From: Jiangella asiatica | Lineage (GTDB): Bacteria; Actinomycetota; Actinomycetes; Jiangellales; Jiangellaceae | Direction: 5' to 3' | NCBI RefSeq assembly: GCF_004349065.1 | Contig: NZ_SMKZ01000030.1 | Coordinates: 1 to 64,000, forward strand | Length of the DNA: 64,000 bases | Part shown: piece after piece, positions 50,768 to 58,678 of the stretch | Layout of the letters: the number at the start of each line of letters is the position of its first letter | How positions within the stretch are numbered: position 1 is the stretch's first letter | Notes under the pieces: model-generated | Databases searched by the model: none | What the model was told of the DNA's origin: nothing | What the model saw: the letters and a program-made list of their open reading frames with translations, nothing else | Made by a program: the position numbers and the translations under genes

Positions 50768-51652
50768 GTGACGACGTGGTTGGTGACTGGCGCTGACGGG
50801 CTGCTCGGCCATGACCTGGTGACCATGCTGCGCGCAATCCGGGAGCGGGTGATCCCGACCAACCGCACTGTCCTCGACCTCACCGATCAGCGTGCCGTGG
50901 ACGCGGCGGTGTCGACGATCGCTCGCATCGGTGCGCACGGCTCCGGCTCGGTCGTGGTCAATCTCGCCGGTCGGGCCGACGTCGACGAGGTCGAGGTGGA
51001 CGAGGACCGCGCTCGCGAGGTCAACGTCGCCGGCGTGGCAAACCTGGCGCTGGCCTGCGAGCGGACCGGGCTGCGCCTGGTCCACGTGTCGACCAGCTAC
51101 GTGTTCGACGGCACGCGCTCCGACCCGTATCCCGAGGACGCCCCGGTGAGCCCGACGACGGCCTACGGGCGCACCATGGCCGAGGGCGAGCTGGCGGTGC
51201 TGGAGACCTTGCCGCAGACCGGCGTGGTTCTGCGCACCGGCTGGTTGTACGGCGAGTCCGGGCGCTGCTTCGCCCGCACCATCGCCGCCGCGGCGGCCGA
51301 GCAGGAGTACGTCGACGTCGTCGACGACCAGCACGGCCAGCCGACCTGGACCATGGACCTGGCCGACCGGATCGTCGAGACCGCCCGGCTGCCGGCGGTG
51401 TCCGGCATCCTGCACGCCACCAACTCCGGCTCGACGACGTGGTTCGGCCTGGCCCGCGCGGTCTTCGCCGAACTCGGTCTCGACCCGGCCCGGGTTCGCC
51501 CCATCACCAGCGACGACGTCCCGCGGGTGGCGTTGCGGCCGGCGAACTCGGTCCTGGCCCAGGGCCGCTGGTCGGAGTTCGGGCTGGCGCCGCTGCGGCC
51601 GTGGCGTGACGCGCTCGCCGACGCGGCGCCGTGCGTGCTCGCCAGCGAGTGA
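50768..51652 (+). CDS. dTDP-4-dehydrorhamnose reductase-like protein (RmlD family)
   Basis: A 294-residue extended-SDR protein. VTGADGLLGHDLV is the NADPH motif. VVNLAGRADVDEVE and LVHVSTSYVFDG carry the catalytic Ser/Thr. YGRTMAEGE has the YxxxE-like position where Lys is usual: the segment reads Y-G-R-T-M, so the active Lys is replaced. RTGWLYG and RPANSVLA are RmlD signatures. GTG start, GGAGG four bases before. It may make a deoxysugar for the polysaccharide begun by the preceding transferase. Confidence 0.82.
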   Translation: MTTWLVTGADGLLGHDLVTMLRAIRERVIPTNRTVLDLTDQRAVDAAVSTIARIGAHGSGSVVVNLAGRADVDEVEVDEDRAREVNVAGVANLALACERTGLRLVHVSTSYVFDGTRSDPYPEDAPVSPTTAYGRTMAEGELAVLETLPQTGVVLRTGWLYGESGRCFARTIAAAAAEQEYVDVVDDQHGQPTWTMDLADRIVETARLPAVSGILHATNSGSTTWFGLARAVFAELGLDPARVRPITSDDVPRVALRPANSVLAQGRWSEFGLAPLRPWRDALADAAPCVLASE

Positions 51653-51675
51653 ACGGCGCCGGCCAGCGACCCGGC

Positions 51676-52932
51676 TCAGTCCGCCGTCGGCTGCGGCGGG
51701 TCGAAGTAGTGCACCTCCTCGCGGGCGATGAGACCGTCGACGACGGTGTACAGCGACATCTTCGCGGCGGTGTGGCGCTTCCCCGACGGAATGTGCGTCA
51801 TGTCGAACGTGAACCGGATGGCGAACCGGTCGTCGGCGACGAACGGGCCGTCGGCGTCGACGTCGTGGATCTCCAGGTCGGCGTTGAGTCGCTGGCTGTT
51901 GGCCATGATGTCGGCCGGTCCGCGCAGCGCGACGTGGTCTCCGCCGGTTTCCAGGGGCGCGATCCGGGTCATGCCGGGCGCCATGAACCGACCCACTGCG
52001 TCGAAGTCGCCGGCGATCATGGTCGAGAGGTAGTCCTCGGCCAGCCTCCTCGTGGCGGCGCCGGTGGGCGGCGTCGCCGGCGCGCGGAAGTCGGCCGCGT
52101 GGTCGACGGCCCAGTCGCGGAACGGGCGGGCCGGATGGCCGGTGAGGCGCTCGACGGTGTCCGTCACCGGCTCGGGGTGCTCGGTGAGCGTGGCCCAGTA
52201 CTCCATCGCGGCGTCGGCGTACGCGGCATCGCCGAACACGGCGGTGAGCTCGGCCAGCGCCTCGTCGGCCGGCTGGTCCCGCCAGTGCACCGGGCGGCCG
52301 ATCGCCTCGCCGATGAGCCGGGCCTGCTCGGCCATGGTGACCGTCTCCGGGCCGGTGAGGACATATGTCGCATCGGCATGGCCGGGCTCGGTCAAGGCGG
52401 CGACGGCGACATCGGCGAGGTCGCGCTCGTGGATCAGCGAGCGGCCCGCGTCGCCGTACGGGCCGCGCACCGCGCCGGTGTGCGCCTGGCCGGCCCACTC
52501 CAGCGCGTTGGTCGCGAAACCGCCGGCGCGCAGGAACGTGCGGGCCAGCCCCGCCTGGTCGATCGTGTGCTCGACCTGGCCCCAGACGCCGTTCTCCGCA
52601 GGTGACCGGTCGTCGCGCACGTTCATGGCGGACAGGTAGACGACGTGGCGGGGCTCGGTGGCGAGGGCGGCGACGGCGGCAGGCGCGTGCTCGTCGGTGA
52701 AGAACGGCCAGAGCAGGAAGACCCGGTCGACGCCGGCAGCAGCCGCGGCGAGCGTCTCGGGCCGGGTCAGGTCGCCGGCGACGACCTCCACGGCGGCCGG
52801 CAGGTCCGCCGCTTCCGGGTTCCTGGTGAGTGCCCGGACCTGGCGGCCCTGGCCGGCCAGGCGGGTGACGACGTGGCGGCCGACGTTGCCGGTCGCGCCG
52901 ATGACGAGGATGGTGCCTTCGGTGGTGTCCAT
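51676..52932 (-). CDS. NmrA-like NAD(P)-binding protein fused to a SnoaL-like domain
   Basis: A 418-residue two-domain protein. Residues 1-280 form an atypical SDR/NmrA domain (ILVIGATGNVGRHVVTRL; YLSAMNVRDD), the class of QorB-like quinone reductases and redox sensors. Residues about 292-418 form a SnoaL/NTF2-like domain (AEDYLSTMIAGDFDAVGRFMAPG ... EEVHYFDPP). It is divergent from soxR across a SoxR-type palindrome, which suggests a redox-induced protein. It lies convergent with the RmlD-like gene. Confidence 0.82.
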   Translation of the reverse strand: MDTTEGTILVIGATGNVGRHVVTRLAGQGRQVRALTRNPEAADLPAAVEVVAGDLTRPETLAAAAAGVDRVFLLWPFFTDEHAPAAVAALATEPRHVVYLSAMNVRDDRSPAENGVWGQVEHTIDQAGLARTFLRAGGFATNALEWAGQAHTGAVRGPYGDAGRSLIHERDLADVAVAALTEPGHADATYVLTGPETVTMAEQARLIGEAIGRPVHWRDQPADEALAELTAVFGDAAYADAAMEYWATLTEHPEPVTDTVERLTGHPARPFRDWAVDHAADFRAPATPPTGAATRRLAEDYLSTMIAGDFDAVGRFMAPGMTRIAPLETGGDHVALRGPADIMANSQRLNADLEIHDVDADGPFVADDRFAIRFTFDMTHIPSGKRHTAAKMSLYTVVDGLIAREEVHYFDPPQPTAD

Positions 52933-52947
52933 GGGGACAAGGCTCAG

Positions 52948-52967
52948 ACTTAAACAATGGTTCAGGT
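52948..52967. promoter_or_regulatory. Probable SoxR operator
   Basis: ACTTAAAC-AATG-GTTCAGGT is an imperfect inverted repeat (six of eight arm bases pair) in the gap between the NmrA-SnoaL gene and soxR. Size and form resemble SoxR boxes, which lie in long promoter spacers. Confidence 0.55.
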
Positions 52968-52976
52968 CAAGCTACG

Positions 52977-53378
52977 GTGGTGTCTGTGCCAGGAATCCCC
53001 GCGGAGCTGACCATCGGCGAGCTGTCCGAACGCAGCGGCGTTCCCGCGTCCACGCTCCGGTTCTACGAGCGGCTCGGATTGATCCGCAGCCGCCGTACCA
53101 CCGGAAACCAACGTCGCTACGAGCAGGCGGTGCTGCGGCACGTGGCCTTCATCCGGGCGTCCCAGAGCGTCGGCATACCGCTGGCGAAGATCGGCGAGGT
53201 GCTGGCCTTCCTGCCGCAGGGGCAGGCGCCGACGCCGCAGTTCTGGGCCCGCGCTTCCCAATGCTGGGGCGAGGAGATCGACGCCCGGATCGCCGCGATG
53301 CGCCGTACTCGCGACCAGTTCACTCGGTGTGCCGGCTGCGGCTGCCTGTCGTTCGACGACTGCGGCCTGGTCGCCTGA
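52977..53378 (+). CDS. soxR: SoxR, redox-sensing MerR-family activator
   Basis: A 133-residue MerR-type regulator. The N-terminal winged helix reads LTIGELSERSGVPASTLRFYERLGLI. The [2Fe-2S] ligands Cys118, Cys121, Cys123 and Cys129 (C-x2-C-x-C-x5-C in RCAGCGCLSFDDCG) are the SoxR signature. In actinobacteria SoxR usually responds to redox-active compounds rather than superoxide alone. The start is one of three close GTG codons (52977, 52980, 52986). The likely target is the divergent NmrA-SnoaL gene. Confidence 0.92.
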   Translation: MVSVPGIPAELTIGELSERSGVPASTLRFYERLGLIRSRRTTGNQRRYEQAVLRHVAFIRASQSVGIPLAKIGEVLAFLPQGQAPTPQFWARASQCWGEEIDARIAAMRRTRDQFTRCAGCGCLSFDDCGLVA

Positions 53379-53440
53379 TCCCGCACGCCGCTCGGGCGCG
53401 ACGGCGCACGTCCCCCGCCCCCGCCCCCTGCCTCGAGATC

Positions 53441-53530
53441 GAAATGATCACGTTCAGCAGGGTTTCCCGCGCATCACCAGGATCGCAAGCATGGTTCGAC
53501 ACGAGCTTTCGTGCTGAACGTGATCATTTC
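53441..53530. repeat. Hairpin-rich intergenic repeat, copy 2 (with 19-bp perfect terminal inverted repeats)
   Basis: GAAATGATCACGTTCAGCA (53441-53459) and its exact complement at 53512-53530 bound a 90-base element. The inner core, on the minus strand, is AACCATGCTTGCGATCCTGGTGATGCGCG, here split by an inner hairpin. About the first 65 bases match copy 3 closely. It lies between soxR and cysQ. Confidence 0.78.
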
Positions 53531-53654
53531 GGGAAGCGGTCGGCGAAGGGTGACCGAATAGTGGACGGATTGTCTCGGATGATGGTCGTCGGCGGGAGGA
53601 TCGGTGCCGTTGGTCCTACGCTGGGACGTTCGACGATCTGGCTCGAGGAGACCC

Positions 53655-54425
53655 GTGGCATCGACCGACGCGGCACTGGCCGCCCGCCTCGCCACCGAGG
53701 CGGGCGCGTTGCTGCTCGCGGTGCGTCGCGACCACTCCGGCGTGCACGAGCCGGGCACGGGCACTCGTGAGCTGCGCGACACCGGGGATCGCGCAGCCCA
53801 TCGATTTCTGGCCGGCGAGCTGAGGCGGGAACGCCCGGACGACGCCGTGCTCAGCGAAGAGGCACCCGACGACGCCGCCCGGCTGGCCGCGTCACGGCTG
53901 TGGATCGTCGACCCGCTCGACGGTACCCGCGAGTTCGCCGAAGGCCGCGACGACTGGGCGGTCCACGTGGCGCTGTGGGCCGGCGGCGACCTGGTGGCCG
54001 GCGCCGTCGCGCTGCCCGGGCTCGACACCACGCTGGTGAGCGAGCCGGCACCTGAAGTCCCCGCCCGTCGCGACGGCCGCGTCCGCATCGCCGTCAGCCG
54101 CAGCCGCCCGCCGGCCGTTGCCGAGCACGTCGCGCGGGTACTCGACGCCGAGCTGGTGGGCGTCGGCTCGGCCGGCTTCAAGGCCGCCGCCGTCGTGCGC
54201 GGTGAGGTCGACGCCTACCTGCACTCCGGCGGTCAGTACGAGTGGGACTCCGCGGCGCCGGTCGCCGTCGCCCGTGCCGCGGGCCTGCACGCCAGCCGCG
54301 TCGACGGCAGCCCGCTGCTGTACAACCAGTCCGACCCGTACCTGCCCGACCTGCTCGTGGCCCGCCCGGAGCTCGCCGACGCGCTCCTGGCGGCCGTTGC
54401 TCAACCGGTGAGGTCCGCCCGATGA
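53655..54425 (+). CDS. cysQ: 3'(2'),5'-bisphosphate nucleotidase CysQ / inositol monophosphatase family
   Basis: A 256-residue Mg2+-dependent phosphatase. LSEEAPDD and LWIVDPLDGTREFAEGRDDWAVHVAL give the metal-binding E-E and D-P-L-D-G-T motifs. QYEWDSAAPVAVARAAG is the C-terminal W-D motif. Its place directly before cysD and cysN supports a role in removing PAP, or controlling PAPS, during sulfate assimilation. GTG start with GAGGAG upstream. It overlaps cysD by four bases. Confidence 0.88.
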   Translation: MASTDAALAARLATEAGALLLAVRRDHSGVHEPGTGTRELRDTGDRAAHRFLAGELRRERPDDAVLSEEAPDDAARLAASRLWIVDPLDGTREFAEGRDDWAVHVALWAGGDLVAGAVALPGLDTTLVSEPAPEVPARRDGRVRIAVSRSRPPAVAEHVARVLDAELVGVGSAGFKAAAVVRGEVDAYLHSGGQYEWDSAAPVAVARAAGLHASRVDGSPLLYNQSDPYLPDLLVARPELADALLAAVAQPVRSAR

Positions 54426-55330
54426 CGATCCACGATTACCAGCTCTCGCAGCTCGACCTGCTCGAGGCCGAGGCCGTGCACATCTTCCGGGAGGTGGCCG
54501 CGGAGCTGGAGCGCCCGGTGCTGCTGTTCTCCGGCGGCAAGGACTCCATCGTCATGCTGCGGCTGGCCGAGAAGGCGTTCTGGCCGGCGCCGATGCCGTT
54601 CCCCGTCATGCACGTCGACACCGGCCACAACTTCCCGGAGGTCCTGGAGTTCCGCGACCGGCGGGTCGCCGAGCTGGGCGTCAACCTCGTCGTCGCCTCG
54701 GTGCCCGAAGCCATCGACCGCGGCCTGGTCGCCGAGGAGCCGAACGGCTCGCGCAACCGCATCCAGACGCCGGTGCTCCTGGAGGCGGTCGAGAAGCACC
54801 GCTTCACCGCGTTGTTCGGCGGCGCCCGGCGCGACGAGGAGAAGGCCCGGGCCAAGGAGCGGGTGTTCTCCTTCCGCGACGACTTCGGCCAGTGGGACCC
54901 GAAGAACCAGCGTCCGGAGCTGTGGAGCCTGTACAACGGCCGCATCCACCTGGGCGAGAGCATCCGGGTCTTTCCGCTGTCCAATTGGACCGAGCTCGAC
55001 GTCTGGCACTACATCCAGCGTGAGGGCATCGAGGTGCCGTCCATCTACTACGCACACGACCGCGAGGTGTTCGAGCGCGACGGCATGCTCTTCGCCGCCA
55101 ACGAGTTCTGCCGGCCGCGCGAGGGTGAGACGACGTTCGTCGCCAGGGTCCGCTACCGCACGGTCGGCGACGCGTCCCTGACCGCGGCGGTGAAGTCCGA
55201 TGCCGACACCGTCGAGAAGGTCATCGACGAGGTCGCGTCCACCCGGCTCACCGAGCGCGGCGCCACCCGCGGCGACGACCGCGTGAGCGAGGCGGCGATG
55301 GAGGACCGGAAGAAGGAAGGCTACTTCTGA
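54422..55330 (+). CDS. cysD: Sulfate adenylyltransferase subunit 2
   Basis: A 302-residue ATP-pyrophosphatase-type subunit. The P-loop is LLFSGGKDSIVMLRLAEKAF. HVDTGHNFPEVLEFRD and ALFGGARRDEEKARAKER are standard CysD motifs. With CysN it makes adenosine-5'-phosphosulfate from sulfate and ATP. ATGA overlap with cysQ and a one-base gap to cysN indicate tight coupling. Confidence 0.95.
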   Translation: MTIHDYQLSQLDLLEAEAVHIFREVAAELERPVLLFSGGKDSIVMLRLAEKAFWPAPMPFPVMHVDTGHNFPEVLEFRDRRVAELGVNLVVASVPEAIDRGLVAEEPNGSRNRIQTPVLLEAVEKHRFTALFGGARRDEEKARAKERVFSFRDDFGQWDPKNQRPELWSLYNGRIHLGESIRVFPLSNWTELDVWHYIQREGIEVPSIYYAHDREVFERDGMLFAANEFCRPREGETTFVARVRYRTVGDASLTAAVKSDADTVEKVIDEVASTRLTERGATRGDDRVSEAAMEDRKKEGYF

Positions 55331-55331
55331 G

Positions 55332-56582
55332 ATGGATCTCCTCAGGTTCGCCACCGCCGGGTCGGTCGACGACGGCAAGAGCACGCTGATCGGCCGACTG
55401 CTCTACGACTCCAAGGCGATCTTCACCGACCAGCTGGAGAGCGTGGAGCGCACCAGCCAGCAGCGCGGCGACGAGTACACCAACCTCGCGCTGCTCACCG
55501 ACGGCCTGCGCGCGGAGCGCGAGCAGGGCATCACCATCGACGTCGCCTACCGCTACTTCGCCACCCCGCGGCGCAAGTTCATCATCGCCGACACCCCGGG
55601 ACACATCCAGTACACCCGCAACATGGTCACCGGCGCGTCCACCGCGGACCTGGCGATCGTGCTCGTCGACGCGCGCAAGGGCATGGTGGAGCAGAGCCGC
55701 CGGCACGCGTTCATCGTGTCGCTGCTGCGGGTGCCGCACCTCGTGCTCGCGGTCAACAAGATGGACCTCGTCGACTGGTCGCAGGAGGTGTTCGACGAGA
55801 TCGAGCACGAGTTCTCCGCGTTCGCCACCAAGCTCGACGTCCCCGACCTCACCGTGGTGCCCATCTCGGCGCTGCACGGCGACAACATCGTCAGCCGTTC
55901 GCCGAACATGCCCTGGTACGAAGGGCCGTCGCTGCTGCACCACCTCGAGCACGTGCACATCGCCAGCGACCGCAACCTCGTCGACGTCCGGTTCCCGGTG
56001 CAGTACGTGATCCGGCCGCAGTCGCTGCAGCACGCCGACTACCGCGCCTACGCCGGTCAGGTGGCCGGCGGGGTGCTCAAGCCCGGCGACGAGGTGATGG
56101 TGCTGCCCAGCGGCTTCACCACCCGCATCACCTCGATCGACACCGCCGAGGGGCCGGTCGCGGAGGCGTTCGCGCCGATGTCGGTGACCATCCGGCTCGA
56201 GGACGAGATCGACATCTCCCGCGGCGACCTGATCTGCCGGCCGCACAACCAGCCGTCGGTGGCGCAGAACATCGACGCCATGGTCTGCTGGATGGCCGAG
56301 ACGCCGCTGGTGCCGGGGCAGAAGCTGGCGATCAAGCACACCACCCGGTCCGCTCGCGTGTTGGTCAAGGAGCTGCAGTACCGGCTCGACGTCAACTCCC
56401 TGCACCGTGACGACACCGCCACCCAGCTCGGCCTCAACGACGTCGGGCGGGTACGGCTGCGCACCACGGTGCCGCTGCTGGCCGACGAGTACCGTCGCAA
56501 CCGGTCGACCGGCGGGTTCATCCTCATCGACGAGTCGACCAACCGTACGGTCGGCGCTGGGATGATCACCTCGGCCAGCTGA
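55332..56582 (+). CDS. cysN: Sulfate adenylyltransferase subunit 1 (GTPase)
   Basis: A 416-residue EF-Tu-like GTPase. G1 is GSVDDGKSTLIGRLL, G3 is DTPGH and G4 is NKMD. Beta-barrel domains follow. It drives sulfate activation by CysD with GTP hydrolysis. There is no fused APS kinase domain (CysNC) and no cysC or cysH in the window. It is the last gene of cysQDN. The 75 bases after it carry the inverted repeat before the lasso cluster. Confidence 0.95.
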   Translation: MDLLRFATAGSVDDGKSTLIGRLLYDSKAIFTDQLESVERTSQQRGDEYTNLALLTDGLRAEREQGITIDVAYRYFATPRRKFIIADTPGHIQYTRNMVTGASTADLAIVLVDARKGMVEQSRRHAFIVSLLRVPHLVLAVNKMDLVDWSQEVFDEIEHEFSAFATKLDVPDLTVVPISALHGDNIVSRSPNMPWYEGPSLLHHLEHVHIASDRNLVDVRFPVQYVIRPQSLQHADYRAYAGQVAGGVLKPGDEVMVLPSGFTTRITSIDTAEGPVAEAFAPMSVTIRLEDEIDISRGDLICRPHNQPSVAQNIDAMVCWMAETPLVPGQKLAIKHTTRSARVLVKELQYRLDVNSLHRDDTATQLGLNDVGRVRLRTTVPLLADEYRRNRSTGGFILIDESTNRTVGAGMITSAS

Positions 56583-56602
56583 GCGGCGGCGCGCCGTCGA
56601 AG

Positions 56603-56634
56603 GGCGACTGTCCGGGTTGTGCGATACAGTCGCC
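56603..56634. promoter_or_regulatory. Inverted repeat in front of the lasso-peptide cluster
   Basis: GGCGACTGT (56603-56611) and ACAGTCGCC (56626-56634) pair perfectly over nine bases with a 14-base spacer. GATACAGT inside the right arm could be a -10, and the site ends 23 bases before the first lasso gene. It may be an operator or a leader hairpin. No U-tract follows, so it is a poor terminator for cysN. Confidence 0.5.
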
Positions 56635-56657
56635 GCAGCAGATTCTGTGGGGGGCCG

Positions 56658-56918
56658 ATGAAACTGCGTAGCGACGGTGTGAGTTGGCGTGAGATCGACG
56701 GCGAGACCGTCATCCTCGACCTTTCCTCGTCCACCTACCTCAAGACGAACCAAGCCGGCTCGACACTGATGCGGCTGCTGGCCGAGGACCGTTCCTCCGA
56801 CGAGCTCGCCGAAGGCCTGGTCGACGCGTTCGGCATTCCAGCCGACCGTGCGCGGGCCGACACCGAGGCGTTCATCCGGATGCTCCGCGAGCGCAAGCTC
56901 CTAGAAGGTTCCGACTAA
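56658..56918 (+). CDS. Lasso peptide RiPP recognition element (B1 / PqqD-like)
   Basis: An 86-residue PqqD-fold protein. VSWREIDGETVILDLSSSTYLKTN gives the beta-strands that grip the leader, and the C-terminal helices follow (SSDELAEGLVDAFGI ... IRMLRERKLLEG). It should bind the Y-x-x-P leader motif of the two precursors and pass them to the B2 protease. ATG 56658 follows a run of six G. It is the first gene of the cluster and lies 42 bases before precursor 1. Confidence 0.87.
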   Translation: MKLRSDGVSWREIDGETVILDLSSSTYLKTNQAGSTLMRLLAEDRSSDELAEGLVDAFGIPADRARADTEAFIRMLRERKLLEGSD

Positions 56919-56960
56919 CGTCCGCATGCACATTCACGATAAGAGATTGGTGGTCTGGTG

Positions 56961-57095
56961 ATGACGTACGAGTCGCCAGTACTGGAGGAGATCGGTTCGG
57001 TTCGTGAGCTGACCCTCGCGGCAAGCGGTCGTGGTCGTTCGGACCAGGTCCAGTGGTTCCGGTACGACAACGATCCCGGTGGCGTTCTCTCCTGA
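56961..57095 (+). CDS. Lasso peptide precursor 1
   Basis: A 44-residue precursor, too short for usual gene calling. The leader has Y-x-x-P at residues 3-6 and ends in ELTL with Thr18 at the usual -2 position. This predicts a 25-residue core from Ala20 to Ser44. Asp28 is core position 9, so a nine-residue Ala1-Asp9 ring is expected, with a 16-residue tail containing WFRY and ending GGVLS. The C-terminal Ser is a candidate phosphorylation site for the cluster's kinase. ATG 56961 is preceded by a weak GGTGG-like site. Confidence 0.85.
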   Translation: MTYESPVLEEIGSVRELTLAASGRGRSDQVQWFRYDNDPGGVLS

Positions 57096-57198
57096 CGCTT
57101 CCGAAACGCGGGAGACGTGCTCGGAACCGCGAATGAGAACTTCACCGAATTCTCCCCACCGCACGTTTCGACACGGTACGCTCTCGCTTGTGGTAAAT

Positions 57199-57243
57199 GC
57201 GAGACTTTGGTGGAAGTCTCGCCGTCCGCCCTCTCTCAGAGGG
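57199..57243 (+). promoter_or_regulatory. Two tandem hairpins between the lasso precursor genes
   Basis: Hairpin 1 is GCGAGACTT-TGGTGG-AAGTCTCGC (57199-57222), a perfect nine-pair stem. Hairpin 2 is CCCTCT-CTC-AGAGGG (57229-57243), a perfect six-pair stem. The strong ribosome site AGGGGGG of precursor 2 follows eight bases later. They could stabilise or attenuate the message and set the ratio of the two precursors. Confidence 0.55.
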
Positions 57244-57264
57244 CACCAGAAGGGGGGCACGGAA

Positions 57265-57405
57265 ATGGCTTATGAGCCACCCGTGGTGGAAGAAGTGGGT
57301 TCCGTTCGCGAGCTGACCCTCGCGCACGGCGGCCAAGGTTCGGCGGACCAGATTCTCTGGTTCACCTGGGGCAATGACCGCCCGCCGGGCGGCGGCCTGT
57401 CCTGA
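57265..57405 (+). CDS. Lasso peptide precursor 2
   Basis: A 46-residue paralogue of precursor 1, with nearly the same leader (Y-x-x-P at 3-6, GSVRELTL at 12-19). The predicted core is 27 residues from Ala20 to Ser46, again with Asp28 at core position 9 for an Ala1-Asp9 ring. The tail has ILWFTW and ends PPGGGLS. Features shared with precursor 1 are DQ-x-x-WF after the ring, an ND pair and the final Leu-Ser. Net charge differs: the ring of precursor 1 has two Arg, this one has none. Strong AGGGGGG ribosome site. Confidence 0.87.
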   Translation: MAYEPPVVEEVGSVRELTLAHGGQGSADQILWFTWGNDRPPGGGLS

Positions 57406-57493
57406 CGCCGTCACACTCACGAAGCGTGTGGAGCCGTTCGCACCGTGGGGGCGGCTCCACGCCGTGAGCCGGCAGAACTCCGGGGGCCTGTTC

Positions 57494-58678
57494 ATGGGTG
57501 GAAAGAGGCCGGCGCCGTCGTTCGCGGGCACCGGAGTCGAAACGCCGTACTATCGGCTGTCCGCATTCGAGCTGGCGACGTCCTGGGTGCCCGGCGTGCG
57601 GCCGCTGGGGCCGCTGCCGGACACCGTCTCGTCGGCCAGGATCGCTTTCGAGAGCGCCGTCCGCCCGGCGCTGCTCCGCCCGCCCTGCTACGTCTCGTTC
57701 TCCGGCGGACGTGACTCGTCCGCTGTCCTGGCGGTCGCCACGCACATCGCCCGCCGCGAAGGACTCGCCGACCCCGTCCCTGTGACCGAGGTCTACCCGG
57801 GTATCGACGCGGCTGATGAGTCGCACTGGCAACGGCTGGTGATCGACCACTTGGGGCTGCACGAGTGGACCCGCATCTCGATCAGCGGTGAGAGCGACCT
57901 GCTCGGTGCGGCGGCCCAGGCGAGTCTGCTGCGTCGCGGTGTGCTCTGGCCGCCGTCCTTCCATGTCAAGGACGCCCTCTTCGCAACGGCGTCCGGCGGC
58001 ACCCTGCTGACTGGTGAGGGCGGCGACGAGGTCATCGGCCCTCGCCGCGTGACGCCGGTGACGCTGCTGGTGCGCAAGCGCCGGCGACCGCGGCCGGCAC
58101 TGCTCCGCGCGGTCACCGCCGCCCTGGCCCCCGCGCCACTGCGCCGAGCCTGGCTGCGCCGCGACATCGCCCGCAGCGACCAGCAGCCCTGGCTCCGTCC
58201 GTCGGTGGCGCGTGAGCACCGTCGGCAACTGGCCGCCGACGAGGCCGCGGAGCCGTTGTCCTGGGGCCGCGCGATCCGCTGGGTCCGCCACCGTCGCGCT
58301 GTCGACGCCGTGCTGACCAACTACCAGGCGCTGGGCACGGAGCACGACGTCGTTGTCGGCCATCCGTTGCTCGACGACGGCTTCCTGGCGGCACTCGCTG
58401 GTGCGGGCGGACGCTGGGGCTTTGCCGGCCGCACGGCGCTGATGCGGATCCTCTTCGCCGACGTCCTGCCGGACGAGATCCTGCGCCGCTCTACGAAGGC
58501 GAGCTTCGACCGCGCGTACATGGGTGAGGCCACCCGCGACTTCGCCCGCGGCTGGGACGGCACCGGCGTCGACACCGACCTCGTCGACCCCGAGACACTG
58601 CGGGCGGCGTGGCTGTCCGACCACCCGTCCACGCTGAGCGGCACGTTGCTGCAGCAGGCCTGGCTGGCGAGCCGATGA
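57494..58678 (+). CDS. Lasso cyclase (asparagine synthetase-like, C protein), short form
   Basis: An ATP-dependent enzyme that adenylates the ring Asp so that Ala1 can close the macrolactam. The P-loop SFSGGRDSS is at residues 68-76. LTGEGGDEVIG and the C-terminal helical region match the asparagine synthetase domain. At 394 residues it is about 100-200 shorter than usual lasso cyclases, because only 67 residues precede the P-loop and the glutaminase-like domain is missing. An in-frame GTG at 57428 would add only 22 residues. The stop overlaps the B2 start (ATGA). Confidence 0.85.
   Translation: MGGKRPAPSFAGTGVETPYYRLSAFELATSWVPGVRPLGPLPDTVSSARIAFESAVRPALLRPPCYVSFSGGRDSSAVLAVATHIARREGLADPVPVTEVYPGIDAADESHWQRLVIDHLGLHEWTRISISGESDLLGAAAQASLLRRGVLWPPSFHVKDALFATASGGTLLTGEGGDEVIGPRRVTPVTLLVRKRRRPRPALLRAVTAALAPAPLRRAWLRRDIARSDQQPWLRPSVAREHRRQLAADEAAEPLSWGRAIRWVRHRRAVDAVLTNYQALGTEHDVVVGHPLLDDGFLAALAGAGGRWGFAGRTALMRILFADVLPDEILRRSTKASFDRAYMGEATRDFARGWDGTGVDTDLVDPETLRAAWLSDHPSTLSGTLLQQAWLASR

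Noticed and set aside
56603-56634. The inverted repeat after cysN as a rho-independent terminator.
   Set aside because: The spacer is 14 bases and G-rich, and no U-tract follows. An operator or leader role fits better.
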